This document shows, in pieces, positions 29,048-37,204 of a stretch of 64,000 bases of DNA. The notes under the pieces were generated by a model that searched no databases, was not told the origin of the DNA, and saw only the letters and a program-made list of their open reading frames with translations. The translations under genes were made by a program, and so were the position numbers. Origin of the DNA: Arenimonas daejeonensis (GTDB taxonomy: Bacteria; Pseudomonadota; Gammaproteobacteria; Xanthomonadales; Xanthomonadaceae); NCBI RefSeq assembly GCF_007993735.1, contig NZ_CP042453.1, forward strand, positions 1,488,001 through 1,552,000. Reading direction: 5' to 3'. Each line of letters starts with the position of its first letter. Position 1 is the first letter of the stretch.

Positions 29048-29463
29048 CCGACGCGGTTCCGGCGATGGATTCCAACCGCCCCTACCTGCTGCGGGCGTTG
29101 AACGAGTGGATCAACGACAACGGCATGACGCCCTATCTGCTGGTGGACGCCGGCCAGGACGGCGTGCAGGTGCCGCCGTCGACGGTGAAGGACGGGCGCG
29201 TGGTGCTCAACATCGCGCCGCGTGCGGTGGAGCAGCTGGTGATGGACAACCGGGAGGTGCGGTTCAAGGCGCGTTTCGGCGGCGTCAGCCAGTGGGTGAA
29301 GGTGCCGGTTGCCGCCGTGCTGGCGATCTACGCGCAGGAAACCGGGCAGGGCATGATGCTGCCGGACGACGGCGCGCAGATGCCCGACGATTCGCCCGAT
29401 CCCACGCCGTCGCCCGATGGCGGTGAAGCGCCCCGGCGCAGCCACCTGCGCGTGGTCAAGTAG
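29044..29463 (+). CDS. sspB: ClpXP adaptor SspB
   Basis: A 139-residue adaptor delivering ssrA-tagged proteins to ClpXP. The core SspB domain reads NRPYLLRALNEWINDNGMTPYLLVDA, VVLNIAPRAVEQLVMDN and FKARFGGVSQWVKVPVAAVLAIYAQETGQGM. An acidic/Pro-rich linker leads to the C-terminal ClpX-binding tail SHLRVVK. Intact. Confidence 0.96.
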   Translation: MTDAVPAMDSNRPYLLRALNEWINDNGMTPYLLVDAGQDGVQVPPSTVKDGRVVLNIAPRAVEQLVMDNREVRFKARFGGVSQWVKVPVAAVLAIYAQETGQGMMLPDDGAQMPDDSPDPTPSPDGGEAPRRSHLRVVK

Positions 29464-29472
29464 GCGCGACCC

Positions 29473-29793
29473 TCAGTGCGCCGTGTCCTGCGGTGGCATC
29501 GGTCCGGCCAGGGCCACCAGCCGGCGGCCATGCAGCACGATGCGCCCGGCGTGGCGGTCTTCGCCACCACTGGAATATTCGAAGCGGTAGTGGCGTTCCA
29601 GGCCGAGCCAGCCGTCCGGGCCACGCGCCAGGCGCATGGCGACCAGATGCACGCTGAAATCGAGCCACTGCACGCCGGCGCGCGCGCAGGCCTGCTGGCC
29701 CAGCCAGGTGGCGGTTTCGGCGGCCGCGCGGCCGGCGAACCAGAAGGCCAGCAGCGCTATCGCGAGAAGCAGGGATATCAGGGTCGAGAGCAT
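29473..29793 (-). CDS. DUF3301-like small membrane protein
   Basis: About 106 residues from MLSTLISLLLAIALLAFWFAG. One N-terminal membrane helix is followed by a soluble domain with ACARAGVQWLDFSVHLVAMRL and LERHYRFEYSSGGEDRHAGRIVLHGRRL, the pattern of DUF3301. Function unknown. An upstream in-frame ATG at 29826 would add 11 residues. Convergent with sspB, nine bases apart. Confidence 0.8.
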   Translation of the reverse strand: MLSTLISLLLAIALLAFWFAGRAAAETATWLGQQACARAGVQWLDFSVHLVAMRLARGPDGWLGLERHYRFEYSSGGEDRHAGRIVLHGRRLVALAGPMPPQDTAH

Positions 29794-29920
29794 CCATGCA
29801 GTGTGGGGACGGCCGGGACTTGCCACAAGACGGCACCCCCTGACGCGTCTTCACGCGCATGGCTAAGATAGGCGCGGACGCCGGCCCCGAGGGCCATCGC
29901 CGTTTCGCAGGAGAGCGAAG

Positions 29921-30721
29921 ATGAAACTGGTGTTTCCCAATGGCGAACATGCGCAGGTGCTGCTCAGTACCGGCGTGAACAGGATCGGTTCGGCCACCGA
30001 GAATGCGGTTGTGTTGAACGGTCCGGGGATCGTCGCGCGTCATTGCGAAATCCACGTCACCAGCACGGGTGCGAACCTGCAGGTTCCCGATGGCGGTGGC
30101 GAAGTCTCGGTCAACGGCAAAACCGTGCTCGACATCATGGCGCTGCGGCCGGGCGACCAGATCGGAATCGGCCCGGTGCTGGCCAAGTACGCCCTCGTCG
30201 AGGCGGCGCGCAGCGCGCCGCCGCCGCCGGGCGTGACGCCGGGATCCGACGAAGACACCGGCGCCACGCGCGTGCGCATGGCGGTGCCAAAGTACATGCT
30301 GCGCGGCGTTTCGGGCGCGGTGTTCGGCAAGATATTCCCGATCACCGGGCCGGTGGCGATCGGCCGTGCCGCCGAGTGCGACATCTCGGTGCAGGCGGAG
30401 GAGATCTCCCGCCGCCATGCACTGGTGAAGCCGAGCGGCGACGGCCTGTCGGTCGAGGACCTGGGTTCGTCCAACGGCACCTACATCAATGGTCGGCGCG
30501 TGCAGCAGGGGTTCCTGAACCCGGGCGATGAGCTGCGGCTCGACGCCGTGCGTTTCATCGTGGTCGCGCCGGGCATGGAAATGGCGCAGCAGACCACCCG
30601 CCTGGCGACCAGCCACGCCGAGATGCCTCAGGCCGCCGCGCCGGGCATGAGCAAGTGGGTGCCGATCATGCTGACCGCCGCCGCGGTCGTGGTGATCGTC
30701 GCGTTGATGATGGGCCGCTGA
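29921..30721 (+). CDS. Double FHA-domain membrane-anchored protein
   Basis: A 266-residue protein with two FHA domains (about 1-90 and 120-215) and a single C-terminal membrane helix (VPIMLTAAAVVVIVALMMG). The second FHA keeps the phosphothreonine-binding residues (AIGRAAECDISV, ISRRHALV, DLGSSNGTYING). The first is degenerate (RIGSATENAVVL, GIVARHCEIHV). No kinase, phosphatase or secretion gene adjoins it, so its partner is unknown. Transcribed alone, and convergent with nadC. Confidence 0.88.
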   Translation: MKLVFPNGEHAQVLLSTGVNRIGSATENAVVLNGPGIVARHCEIHVTSTGANLQVPDGGGEVSVNGKTVLDIMALRPGDQIGIGPVLAKYALVEAARSAPPPPGVTPGSDEDTGATRVRMAVPKYMLRGVSGAVFGKIFPITGPVAIGRAAECDISVQAEEISRRHALVKPSGDGLSVEDLGSSNGTYINGRRVQQGFLNPGDELRLDAVRFIVVAPGMEMAQQTTRLATSHAEMPQAAAPGMSKWVPIMLTAAAVVVIVALMMGR

Positions 30722-30724
30722 GGC

Positions 30725-31577
30725 TCAGCCCGGCGGCGGCCCCAGCCGCAAAGAAAGGTCCAGCGCCTGCACGTGCTTGGTGAGGGCGCCGACCGAAACG
30801 CAGTCCACGCCGGTGGCGGCGATCGCCGGCAGGCGGTCCAGGGTAACGCCGCCGGATACTTCGAGTGGAATGCGCCCGGCCGCGCGACGCACTGCCTCGC
30901 GCAGGTCGTCGTGGCTGAAGTCGTCCACCAGGATGCGGTCGCAGCCGGTGGCCAGGGCCTGGTCAAGCTCCTGCAGCGACTCGACCTCGATGATCAGGGG
31001 CAGGGTCGGGTGTTTCGCGCGCGCGGCGGTTGCGGCGGCGGCGATCGAACCGGCGGCGTGGATGTGGTTTTCCTTCAGCATCACCGCGTCGTACAGGCCC
31101 ATGCGGTGGTTGTCGCCGCCACCGGCGCGCACCGCGTATTTCTGTGCCTGGCGCAGGCCGGGCAGGGTCTTGCGGGTGTCGAGGATGCGCGTGCGGGTGC
31201 CGGCAACGGCCGCCACGTGTTCGGCGGTGCGGCTCGCGGTGGCGGAAAGCGTCTGGAGGAAATTCAGCGCGGGACGTTCGCCGCTGACCAGGGGCGCGCG
31301 CGCGGCCGTGCAGGACCACCAGCACGGTGCCGGCGGCCACCGACTGGCCTTCGGCCACGCGCCAGTCGATCACCACGTCGGGGTCCAGGGCCTTGAAGCA
31401 GGCGTCGAACCAGGGCCGGCCGGCGATGACGCCGGCTTCCCTGGCGATCACGTAGGCCTGCTGCGGACCGTCGGGCAGCAGGGCGGCCGTGGCGTCGCCG
31501 GGCCCCAGGTCTTCGGCCAGCGCGCGGGCGACGTCGTCTTCGACCACGGCGGCCGGAGGCGGCTGCAAGGGCGCCAT
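30725..31577 (-). CDS. nadC: Nicotinate-nucleotide pyrophosphorylase NadC (one frame disruption)
   Basis: Quinolinate phosphoribosyltransferase, completing the nadA-nadB pathway at the start of the window. Motifs seen are ALAEDLGPGDATAALL, ALNFLQTLSATASRTA, TRKTLPGLRQAQKYAVRAGGG and LEVSGGVTLDRL. An extra base near 31303 (GCCCTGGTC read as GCCCCTGGTC on the coding strand) breaks HGRARALVSGERPALNF. Corrected length is about 283 residues. It overlaps the Trm112-like gene by one base. Confidence 0.94.
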
Positions 31578-31843
31578 CAGCGCGGGAAATCGCCGATCTG
31601 GGCGGTTGCCAGGGCCTCGTCGGCCAGCAGCACCGGGATGCCGTCTTCGACCCGGTACACCGTGCGCCGGTCGCGGGTGATCAGGCCTTCGGTCAGTGGC
31701 TCGGACTGGGCGCTGCCATCGGCGCGGTTGAGCTTGCCGGCCGCGATGGCCTTGTTGAGCGCATCCAGGTCCGGGCCGTTGAGCAGGGCCAGGGGCTGCT
31801 TGCTGGTCGGGCAGCAGAGGATGTCGAGCAGCTTGCGGTCCAT
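31577..31843 (-). CDS. Trm112-family (UPF0434/YcaR-like) protein
   Basis: An 88-residue protein starting MDRKLLDILCCPTSKQPLALL. A Trm112-like fold with CCP near the N-terminus and RRTVYRVEDGIPVLLADEA at the C-terminal end, typical of the YcaR family. It has fewer zinc Cys than eukaryotic Trm112. Function not established. Co-transcribed with nadC. Confidence 0.88.
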   Translation of the reverse strand: MDRKLLDILCCPTSKQPLALLNGPDLDALNKAIAAGKLNRADGSAQSEPLTEGLITRDRRTVYRVEDGIPVLLADEALATAQIGDFPR

Positions 31844-31908
31844 GGGCGGGTCGGTGTCCGGGCAGGGGGCTTGGGGTCTAGAATAGCGTTTTGCCGAAGC
31901 CACCCGCC

Positions 31909-32415
31909 ATGAACCAAGCCGTCGTAGCCCCGCTGGTCGGGGTCGTCATGGGTTCCCGATCGGACTGGGAAACGATGCAGCACGCGGTCGCGCGCCTCGA
32001 ACAGATGGGCTTGCCGCACGAGGTGCGGGTGGTATCCGCGCATCGCACGCCGGAACTGCTGGTCGAATACGCGAAGTCGGCATTCGGCCGCGGCCTGCGC
32101 GCGATCATCGCCGGTGCCGGCGGCGCCGCCCACCTGCCCGGCATGCTGGCCGCGATGACGCCGGTACCGGTGCTGGGCGTGCCGGTGCAGAGCAAGTCGC
32201 TCAACGGTCTCGATTCGCTGCTGTCCATCGTGCAGATGCCGGCCGGCATCCCGGTTGCCACCTTCGCCATCGGTGCCGCCGGTGCCGCCAATGCCGGCCT
32301 GTTCGCCGCCGCGCTGCTGGCGCCGGAACACGCTGCGGTGCGCGAGGCACTCGACGCCTTCCGTGCCAGGCAGACCCGCGACGTGCTCGACAAGCCGGAC
32401 CCGCGGCAGCCGTGA
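31909..32415 (+). CDS. purE: N5-carboxyaminoimidazole ribonucleotide mutase PurE
   Basis: A 168-residue class I PurE of purine synthesis. The [13 protein letters not shown] and SAHRTPELL motifs and [24 protein letters not shown] are canonical. A TAGAAT -10 element is at 31879-31884. The stop overlaps the GTG start of purK. Confidence 0.96.
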   Translation: MNQAVVAPLVGVVMGSRSDWETMQHAVARLEQMGLPHEVRVVSAHRTPELLVEYAKSAFGRGLRAIIAGAGGAAHLPGMLAAMTPVPVLGVPVQSKSLNGLDSLLSIVQMPAGIPVATFAIGAAGAANAGLFAAALLAPEHAAVREALDAFRARQTRDVLDKPDPRQP

Positions 32416-33561
32416 CCACGGTCGGCATCCTCGGGGGCGGGCAGCTGGCCCGCATGCTCGCGCTTTCCGGTGCGCCGCTGGGCTTGCGCTTCCCTGGTGC
32501 TCGACGCCACGCCCGACGCCTGTGCCGCGCAGTTCGCGCCGCTGCTGCAGGCCGACTACCGCGACCAGGACGGATTGGCCGACTTCGCCGCCCGCGTGGA
32601 CGTGGCCACCTTCGATTTCGAGAACGTGCCGGCCGAAAGCGCGCAGTGGCTTGCCGAGCGTGTGCCGGTGTTCCCGAGCCCACGCGCGTTGTCGGTGGCG
32701 CAGGACCGGCTGGCGGAAAAATCCCTGTTCCGCGAGCTCGGCATCCCGGTGCCGGAATTCGCCACGATCGATTCGCGTGCCGGCCTCGACACCGCGTTGG
32801 CGGCCATCGGCACACCCTGCATCCTCAAGACCCGGCGCCTGGGTTACGACGGCAAGGGCCAGTTCCGCATCAAATCGCCCGCAGACGCCGATGCGGCGTG
32901 GGAAGCGCTTGGCGCGCAGGCCGGTACCGTCGGCCTGATCCTCGAGGGTTTCGTCGCCTTCCAGCGCGAACTGTCGGTGGTCGCGGTGCGTGGCCGCGAT
33001 GGCGAACTGCGGGCCTGGCCGCTCACCGAAAACTGGCACGAATCCGGCATCCTTTCCGCCAGCCTGGCGCCGGCCCGCGTGGACGACACGTTGCAGGCGC
33101 AGGCATTGGCCACCGCGCGCAAGGTGGCCGAGGCGCTGGATTACGTCGGTGTGTTCGCGCTCGAACTCTTCCTGAAGGATGGCGTGCTGCTGGCCAATGA
33201 AATGGCGCCGCGCGTGCACAACTCCGGCCACTGGACGATCGAGGGTGCGGAGACGTCGCAGTTCCAGAACCACCTGCGTGCCGTGCTCGGCCTGCCGCTC
33301 GGCGACACCCGCGCCATCGGCCACAGCTGCATGCTCAACTGGATCGGCACGATGCCGCCGGCGGCGCCGGTGCTGGCCGAGTCCTGCGGCCATTGGCACG
33401 ACTACGGCAAGTCGGCGCGCGAGGGCCGCAAGGTCGGGCATGCGACCTTGCGCGCGGAGTCCGGGCAAGAGTTGGCGACCGCGCTGGAGCGTGTTGGCCG
33501 ATCCCTTGGCCGCGAAGCCCAGGTCGCCCCCGTGATCGAACGGCTGGCTCAATCGCGTTGA
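32412..33561 (+). CDS. purK: N5-carboxyaminoimidazole ribonucleotide synthetase PurK (one frame disruption)
   Basis: An ATP-grasp enzyme making N5-CAIR from AIR and bicarbonate. GTG 32412 starts [28 protein letters not shown]-grasp motifs are seen in [30 protein letters not shown], and [26 protein letters not shown]. An extra C at 32493 (CTTCCTGGTG read as CTTCCCTGGTG) breaks [13 protein letters not shown]. Corrected length is about 382 residues. Confidence 0.95.
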
Positions 33562-33599
33562 ATCCGGGGCGGGGTTGATCCGCTCCCGTGGGCCGCGCC

Positions 33600-34646
33600 T
33601 CAGTCGAATTCGGCGAACACCACGACATGCGCCAGGTCCGGCCGCACCCGCACCCGGTCGCCGGGTTCGCGCTGCTGGTGGCTGGGAAACAGGGCGGTCA
33701 GCGCGGTGCCGTCGGGCAGCTTCAGCGTGTGCAGCGTTTCTGCACCGCGGAAAGCGATGGCACTGACTTCGGCTTCGATGCCGCTGTCGTCGCTGGGCAT
33801 CAGGTCGTCCGGCCGCAACAGCACGCGCACGGCGCTGCCGACCGGGAAGGGCAGGTCGACGCCGACGGTGAGTTCGCCCAGGGCGGTGCTGACGCGGCGG
33901 CCGTCGATCACGCGGGCCGCGAGAAAGCGGCCCTCGCCGACGAAGGACGCGACGAAGGGCGTGGCCGGGCGGTGGTAGAGCTCGAAACCCGGCGCCCATT
34001 GCAGCAGGCGGCCGGCGTTCATCACGCCGACGGTGTCGGCGAAAGCGAAGGCTTCCTCCTGGTCGTGCGTGACGAGGAGGGCGGCGATGCCCAGGCGCTT
34101 GAGCAGTGCGCGCAGTTCGTCGCGCAGGCGGCCGCGCAGGTCGGCGTCCAGGCTGGAAAAAGGTTCGTCGAGCAGCAGCAGGTCGGGACGCGGCGCCAGC
34201 GATCGCGCCAGGGCGACACGTTGCTGCTGGCCACCGGACAGTTCGTGCGGGTAACGGTTGCCGAGGCCGGACAGGCCCAGCAGCGCCAGAGTTTCCAGGC
34301 TGCGTTCCAGACGCGCTTTGGCATCCAGGCGGTGCAGCCCGAAGCCGACGTTGTCGGCCACGGTCAGGTGCGGGAACAGGGCGAGGTCCTGGAAGACGAA
34401 ACCCAGCCCGCGTTTTTCCGGCGGCAGCGCCATGGCGTCCACGCCGCGCAGGCGCAGCGTGCCCGATTCCGGCGCGTGGAAACCGGCGATGGCGCGCAGC
34501 AGCGTGGTCTTGCCGCAGCCGCTGGGGCCGAGCAGGCAGCCCAGCTCGCCCGGCCGCAGCGTCAGGCCCAGCTCGCGCACCGCCGGCTGCCCTGCGTAGG
34601 CGCAGGACAGCCGGTCGATTTCGAGCAGGGCCGGGGCGCCGGTCAT
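33600..34646 (-). CDS. ABC transporter ATP-binding protein, FbpC/PotA-like, without adjacent permease
   Basis: A 348-residue ABC ATPase: Walker A LLGPSGCGKTTLL, Q-loop GFVFQDLALFPHLTV, signature LSGGQQQRVALARSL, Walker B DLLLLDEPFSSLDADLR, H-loop LLVTHDQEEAFAFAD, and a C-terminal TOBE-like domain (SAVRVLLRPDDLM). It is most like ferric iron (FbpC) or spermidine-type ATPases. No permease or binding protein is nearby. It is translationally coupled to sodB, its ATG overlapping the sodB stop by one base, which favours an iron role. Confidence 0.87.
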   Translation of the reverse strand: MTGAPALLEIDRLSCAYAGQPAVRELGLTLRPGELGCLLGPSGCGKTTLLRAIAGFHAPESGTLRLRGVDAMALPPEKRGLGFVFQDLALFPHLTVADNVGFGLHRLDAKARLERSLETLALLGLSGLGNRYPHELSGGQQQRVALARSLAPRPDLLLLDEPFSSLDADLRGRLRDELRALLKRLGIAALLVTHDQEEAFAFADTVGVMNAGRLLQWAPGFELYHRPATPFVASFVGEGRFLAARVIDGRRVSTALGELTVGVDLPFPVGSAVRVLLRPDDLMPSDDSGIEAEVSAIAFRGAETLHTLKLPDGTALTALFPSHQQREPGDRVRVRPDLAHVVVFAEFD

Positions 34647-35224
34647 CAGGCCAGGCGGTCGGCCACGAAGTCCCAGTTCACCAGGTTCCAGAACGCCTCG
34701 ACGTACTTCGGGCGGGCGTTGCGGTAGTCGATGTAGTAGGCGTGCTCCCAGACGTCGCAGGTGAGCAGGGCGGTGTCGTTGCCGGTGAGCGGCGTGGCGG
34801 CGTTGGGCGTGCTGACCAGCGCCAGCGAACCATCCGGGCGCTGCACCAGCCAGGCCCAGCCGGAGCCGAAGGTGGTCAGCGCGGTCTGGGTGAACTGTTC
34901 CTTGAACGCCGCGAACGAACCGAAGGCCTTGTTGATGGCATCGGCCAGCTTGCCGGTCGGTTCGCCGCCACCGTTGGGCTTGAGGCAGTTCCAGTAGAAG
35001 GTGTGGTTCCAGACCTGCGCGGCGTTGTTGAACATGCCGCCCTGGGCCTTGCGGATGATGGCTTCGAGATCGAGATCCTCGAACTCGGTGCCCTTGATCT
35101 GGTTGTTGAGGTTGGTGACGTAGGTCTGGTGGTGCTTGCCGTAGTGGAAATCGATGGTTTCCGCCGAGATGTGCGGCTCGAGGGCGGCGCGGTCGTAGGG
35201 CAGGGCGGGCAGTTCGATGGCCAT
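34646..35224 (-). CDS. sodB: Superoxide dismutase, Fe type
   Basis: A 192-residue SOD starting [36 protein letters not shown]. Metal ligands are His in DFHYGKHH, His in WNHTFYW, Asp in [14 protein letters not shown] and His in the same motif. The Phe-Gly-Ser-Gly-Trp-Ala-Trp stretch fits FeSOD/MnSOD. Fe specificity is inferred from the length and [15 protein letters not shown]. Divergent from grxD. Confidence 0.95.
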   Translation of the reverse strand: MAIELPALPYDRAALEPHISAETIDFHYGKHHQTYVTNLNNQIKGTEFEDLDLEAIIRKAQGGMFNNAAQVWNHTFYWNCLKPNGGGEPTGKLADAINKAFGSFAAFKEQFTQTALTTFGSGWAWLVQRPDGSLALVSTPNAATPLTGNDTALLTCDVWEHAYYIDYRNARPKYVEAFWNLVNWDFVADRLA

Positions 35225-35333
35225 GGGAATCTCCGTTCTGAGGGGGCTGGGCGCCGGCGGGCCGGGCCTTGGCCGTATAATTCTAGCCCTTATCGCGCCC
35301 TGTCCCGGGGCCGCGTCCCGAACGGAGTTTTCC

Positions 35334-35657
35334 ATGAGCGTCATGGACCGCATCAAGGCCGAGGTCGAAGGCCATCCCATCGTGCTTTTCATGAAAGGCA
35401 CGCCGCAGTTCCCGATGTGCGGCTTCTCCAGCCGTGCCGTGCAGGCGCTGAAGAATGCGGGTGCCTCCAGTTTCCACAGCGTCAACGTGCTGGAGGATCC
35501 GGAAGTGCGCGCCAGCCTGCCGCGTTATTCCGATTGGCCGACCTTCCCGCAGCTCTTCGTCAACGGCGAGCTGATCGGTGGCTGCGACATCACCGTCGAG
35601 CTGTACGACAGCGGCGAACTGGCCCGCATGGTGGCCGAGGCGCAGAAAGCCGCATGA
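35334..35657 (+). CDS. grxD: Monothiol glutaredoxin GrxD
   Basis: A 107-residue Grx4-type protein with active site [36 protein letters not shown]. It binds and transfers [2Fe-2S] clusters with glutathione. A TATAAT box is at 35276-35281. Its stop overlaps the following SDR start by four bases. Confidence 0.96.
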   Translation: MSVMDRIKAEVEGHPIVLFMKGTPQFPMCGFSSRAVQALKNAGASSFHSVNVLEDPEVRASLPRYSDWPTFPQLFVNGELIGGCDITVELYDSGELARMVAEAQKAA

Positions 35658-36412
35658 GCCAGGCCGAGGCACCGCTGCCGGCGGTGGCGGCCGACGCCCT
35701 GGCCGCACGCACGGTGCTGGTCACCGGTGCGCACGGTGGTCTTGGCGCCGAGGCCGCCAAGGCCTGCGCCCGCGCGGGCGCCACGGTCGTACTGCTGGGG
35801 CGGCGCGTGCCCAAGCTCAACCGGGTCTACGACGCGGTGAAGCTGGTCGGGCCCGAACCGGCCCTGTACCCGATCGACCTGGCCGGGGCCGACCCGGCGG
35901 ACTACGTTGACCTGGCGGCCAAGGTCGGCAGCGAACTCGGCGGCATCCACGGCCTGCTGCACTGCGCGGCCGAATTCACCGGCCTGGCGCCACTTGAAGC
36001 CACGGCGCCCGAGGCCTTCGTGCGCAACCTGCACGTGAACTTCACCGCGCCATGGCTGCTGACCCAGGCTTGCCTGCCCTGGCTGCGCAAAGTGGAAGAC
36101 AGCGCGGTTGTGTTCGTGACCGATGACCCGGCGCGGGTGGGCAAGGCCTACTGGGGCGCCTACGGACTGGCGAAACAGGGCCTGGCCAGCCTGGTCAGGC
36201 AGCTCAGCGCGGAAACCGACAGCACCCCGGTCCGGGTCGCCGGCCTCGAACCTGGCCCGATGCGCACCGACCTGCGCGCCCGCGCCTATGCCGACGAGGC
36301 CCAGCTCCGTGTTCCCGCCCCGGCGGCGTATGCCCCCGCCTGCGTCCACCTGCTGTCTCCTGCGGGTATCGCCCACCGGGGTGCCATCTGGGCCCCGAGG
36401 GTGCCGGCATGA
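35654..36412 (+). CDS. YciK-like short-chain dehydrogenase/reductase
   Basis: A 252-residue classical-fold SDR. The cofactor motif TVLVTGAHGGLGAEAAK (TGxxxGxG), the LHCAAEFTGLAPLE segment, VNFTAPWLLTQACLP and the catalytic YGLAKQG (YxxxK) are present. Similar to YciK of gammaproteobacteria, substrate unknown. Overlaps grxD and marC by four bases each, so grxD-SDR-marC form one coupled unit. Confidence 0.87.
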   Translation: MSQAEAPLPAVAADALAARTVLVTGAHGGLGAEAAKACARAGATVVLLGRRVPKLNRVYDAVKLVGPEPALYPIDLAGADPADYVDLAAKVGSELGGIHGLLHCAAEFTGLAPLEATAPEAFVRNLHVNFTAPWLLTQACLPWLRKVEDSAVVFVTDDPARVGKAYWGAYGLAKQGLASLVRQLSAETDSTPVRVAGLEPGPMRTDLRARAYADEAQLRVPAPAAYAPACVHLLSPAGIAHRGAIWAPRVPA

Positions 36413-37008
36413 CCACGCTTTCCGCCGCGCTCCTGCTGTTCCTGATCCTCGACCCGCTGGGCAACATCCCGGTGTTCCTGGGCCTGCTCAAGCCGCTGCC
36501 GGGCAAGCGCCGCCGGATCGTGCTCGCGCGTGAGCTGCTGATCGCCCTGGGCGTCCTGATGCTGTTCCTGTGGGGCGGCAAGTACGTGCTCGAGATGATG
36601 CACCTGCGCCAGGAATCGGTCTCGATCGCCGGCGGCATCGTGCTGTTCCTGATCGGCCTGAAGATGATCTTCCCGAGTGCCGAGGGCATGTTCGGCGAGG
36701 TGCCGGAAGGCGAGCCCTTCATCGTGCCCATGGCCATCCCCCTGGTGGCCGGCCCCTCGGGCATGGCGGCCGTCATGCTGCTGGCCGCACAGGAGCCGGG
36801 CCGGATGGCCGACTGGACCCTGGCCCTGACCCTGGCCTGGCTGGCCACGGCGGTCCTGCTGTTCTCCGCCACCTACCTCTACAAGATCCTGGGCATGCGG
36901 GTCCTGACCGCGGTGGAGCGCCTGATGGGCATGCTTCTGGTGGCCATCTCGGTCCAGATGCTGCTGGACGGCGTGGCCGCCTACCTGAGGGCCGCTCCCG
37001 GTCTGTGA
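36409..37008 (+). CDS. MarC-family (YhgN-like) membrane protein
   Basis: A 199-residue protein with six predicted membrane helices. The two half-repeats carry FLILDPLGNIPVFL and PMAIPLVAGPSGMAAVMLL, the MarC/UPF0056 motifs. Function unknown; despite the name, it is not proven to act in antibiotic resistance. Intact. Confidence 0.92.
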   Translation: MTTLSAALLLFLILDPLGNIPVFLGLLKPLPGKRRRIVLARELLIALGVLMLFLWGGKYVLEMMHLRQESVSIAGGIVLFLIGLKMIFPSAEGMFGEVPEGEPFIVPMAIPLVAGPSGMAAVMLLAAQEPGRMADWTLALTLAWLATAVLLFSATYLYKILGMRVLTAVERLMGMLLVAISVQMLLDGVAAYLRAAPGL

Positions 37009-37204
37009 CCTTCGGCCCCGCCTTGTCACCTGAATGACATGTGGCCGGGGTACCGTGTTAAACTCTTGTTATTGCCCGGGGACGCAGGGGACACCCAACC
37101 TGGCAAGCGATTTCAAGGAACAGCCGTGCCTGGCCCGTCAGGCACCGCGGCGGGATGCCGCACTCCATTTCTTTACTAGCCACTAAAAATCAGGGTCCAC
37201 AACC
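37009..37204 (+). promoter_or_regulatory. Leader region of the TonB-dependent receptor gene
   Basis: About 196 bases without a gene. An AT-rich patch GTTAAACTCTTGTTATT (37057-37073) is the likely promoter core, but no -35 with good spacing is clear. A long leader with runs such as TTTCTTTACTAGCCACTAAAAA precedes the ATG. No recognised riboswitch was seen. Confidence 0.35.
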
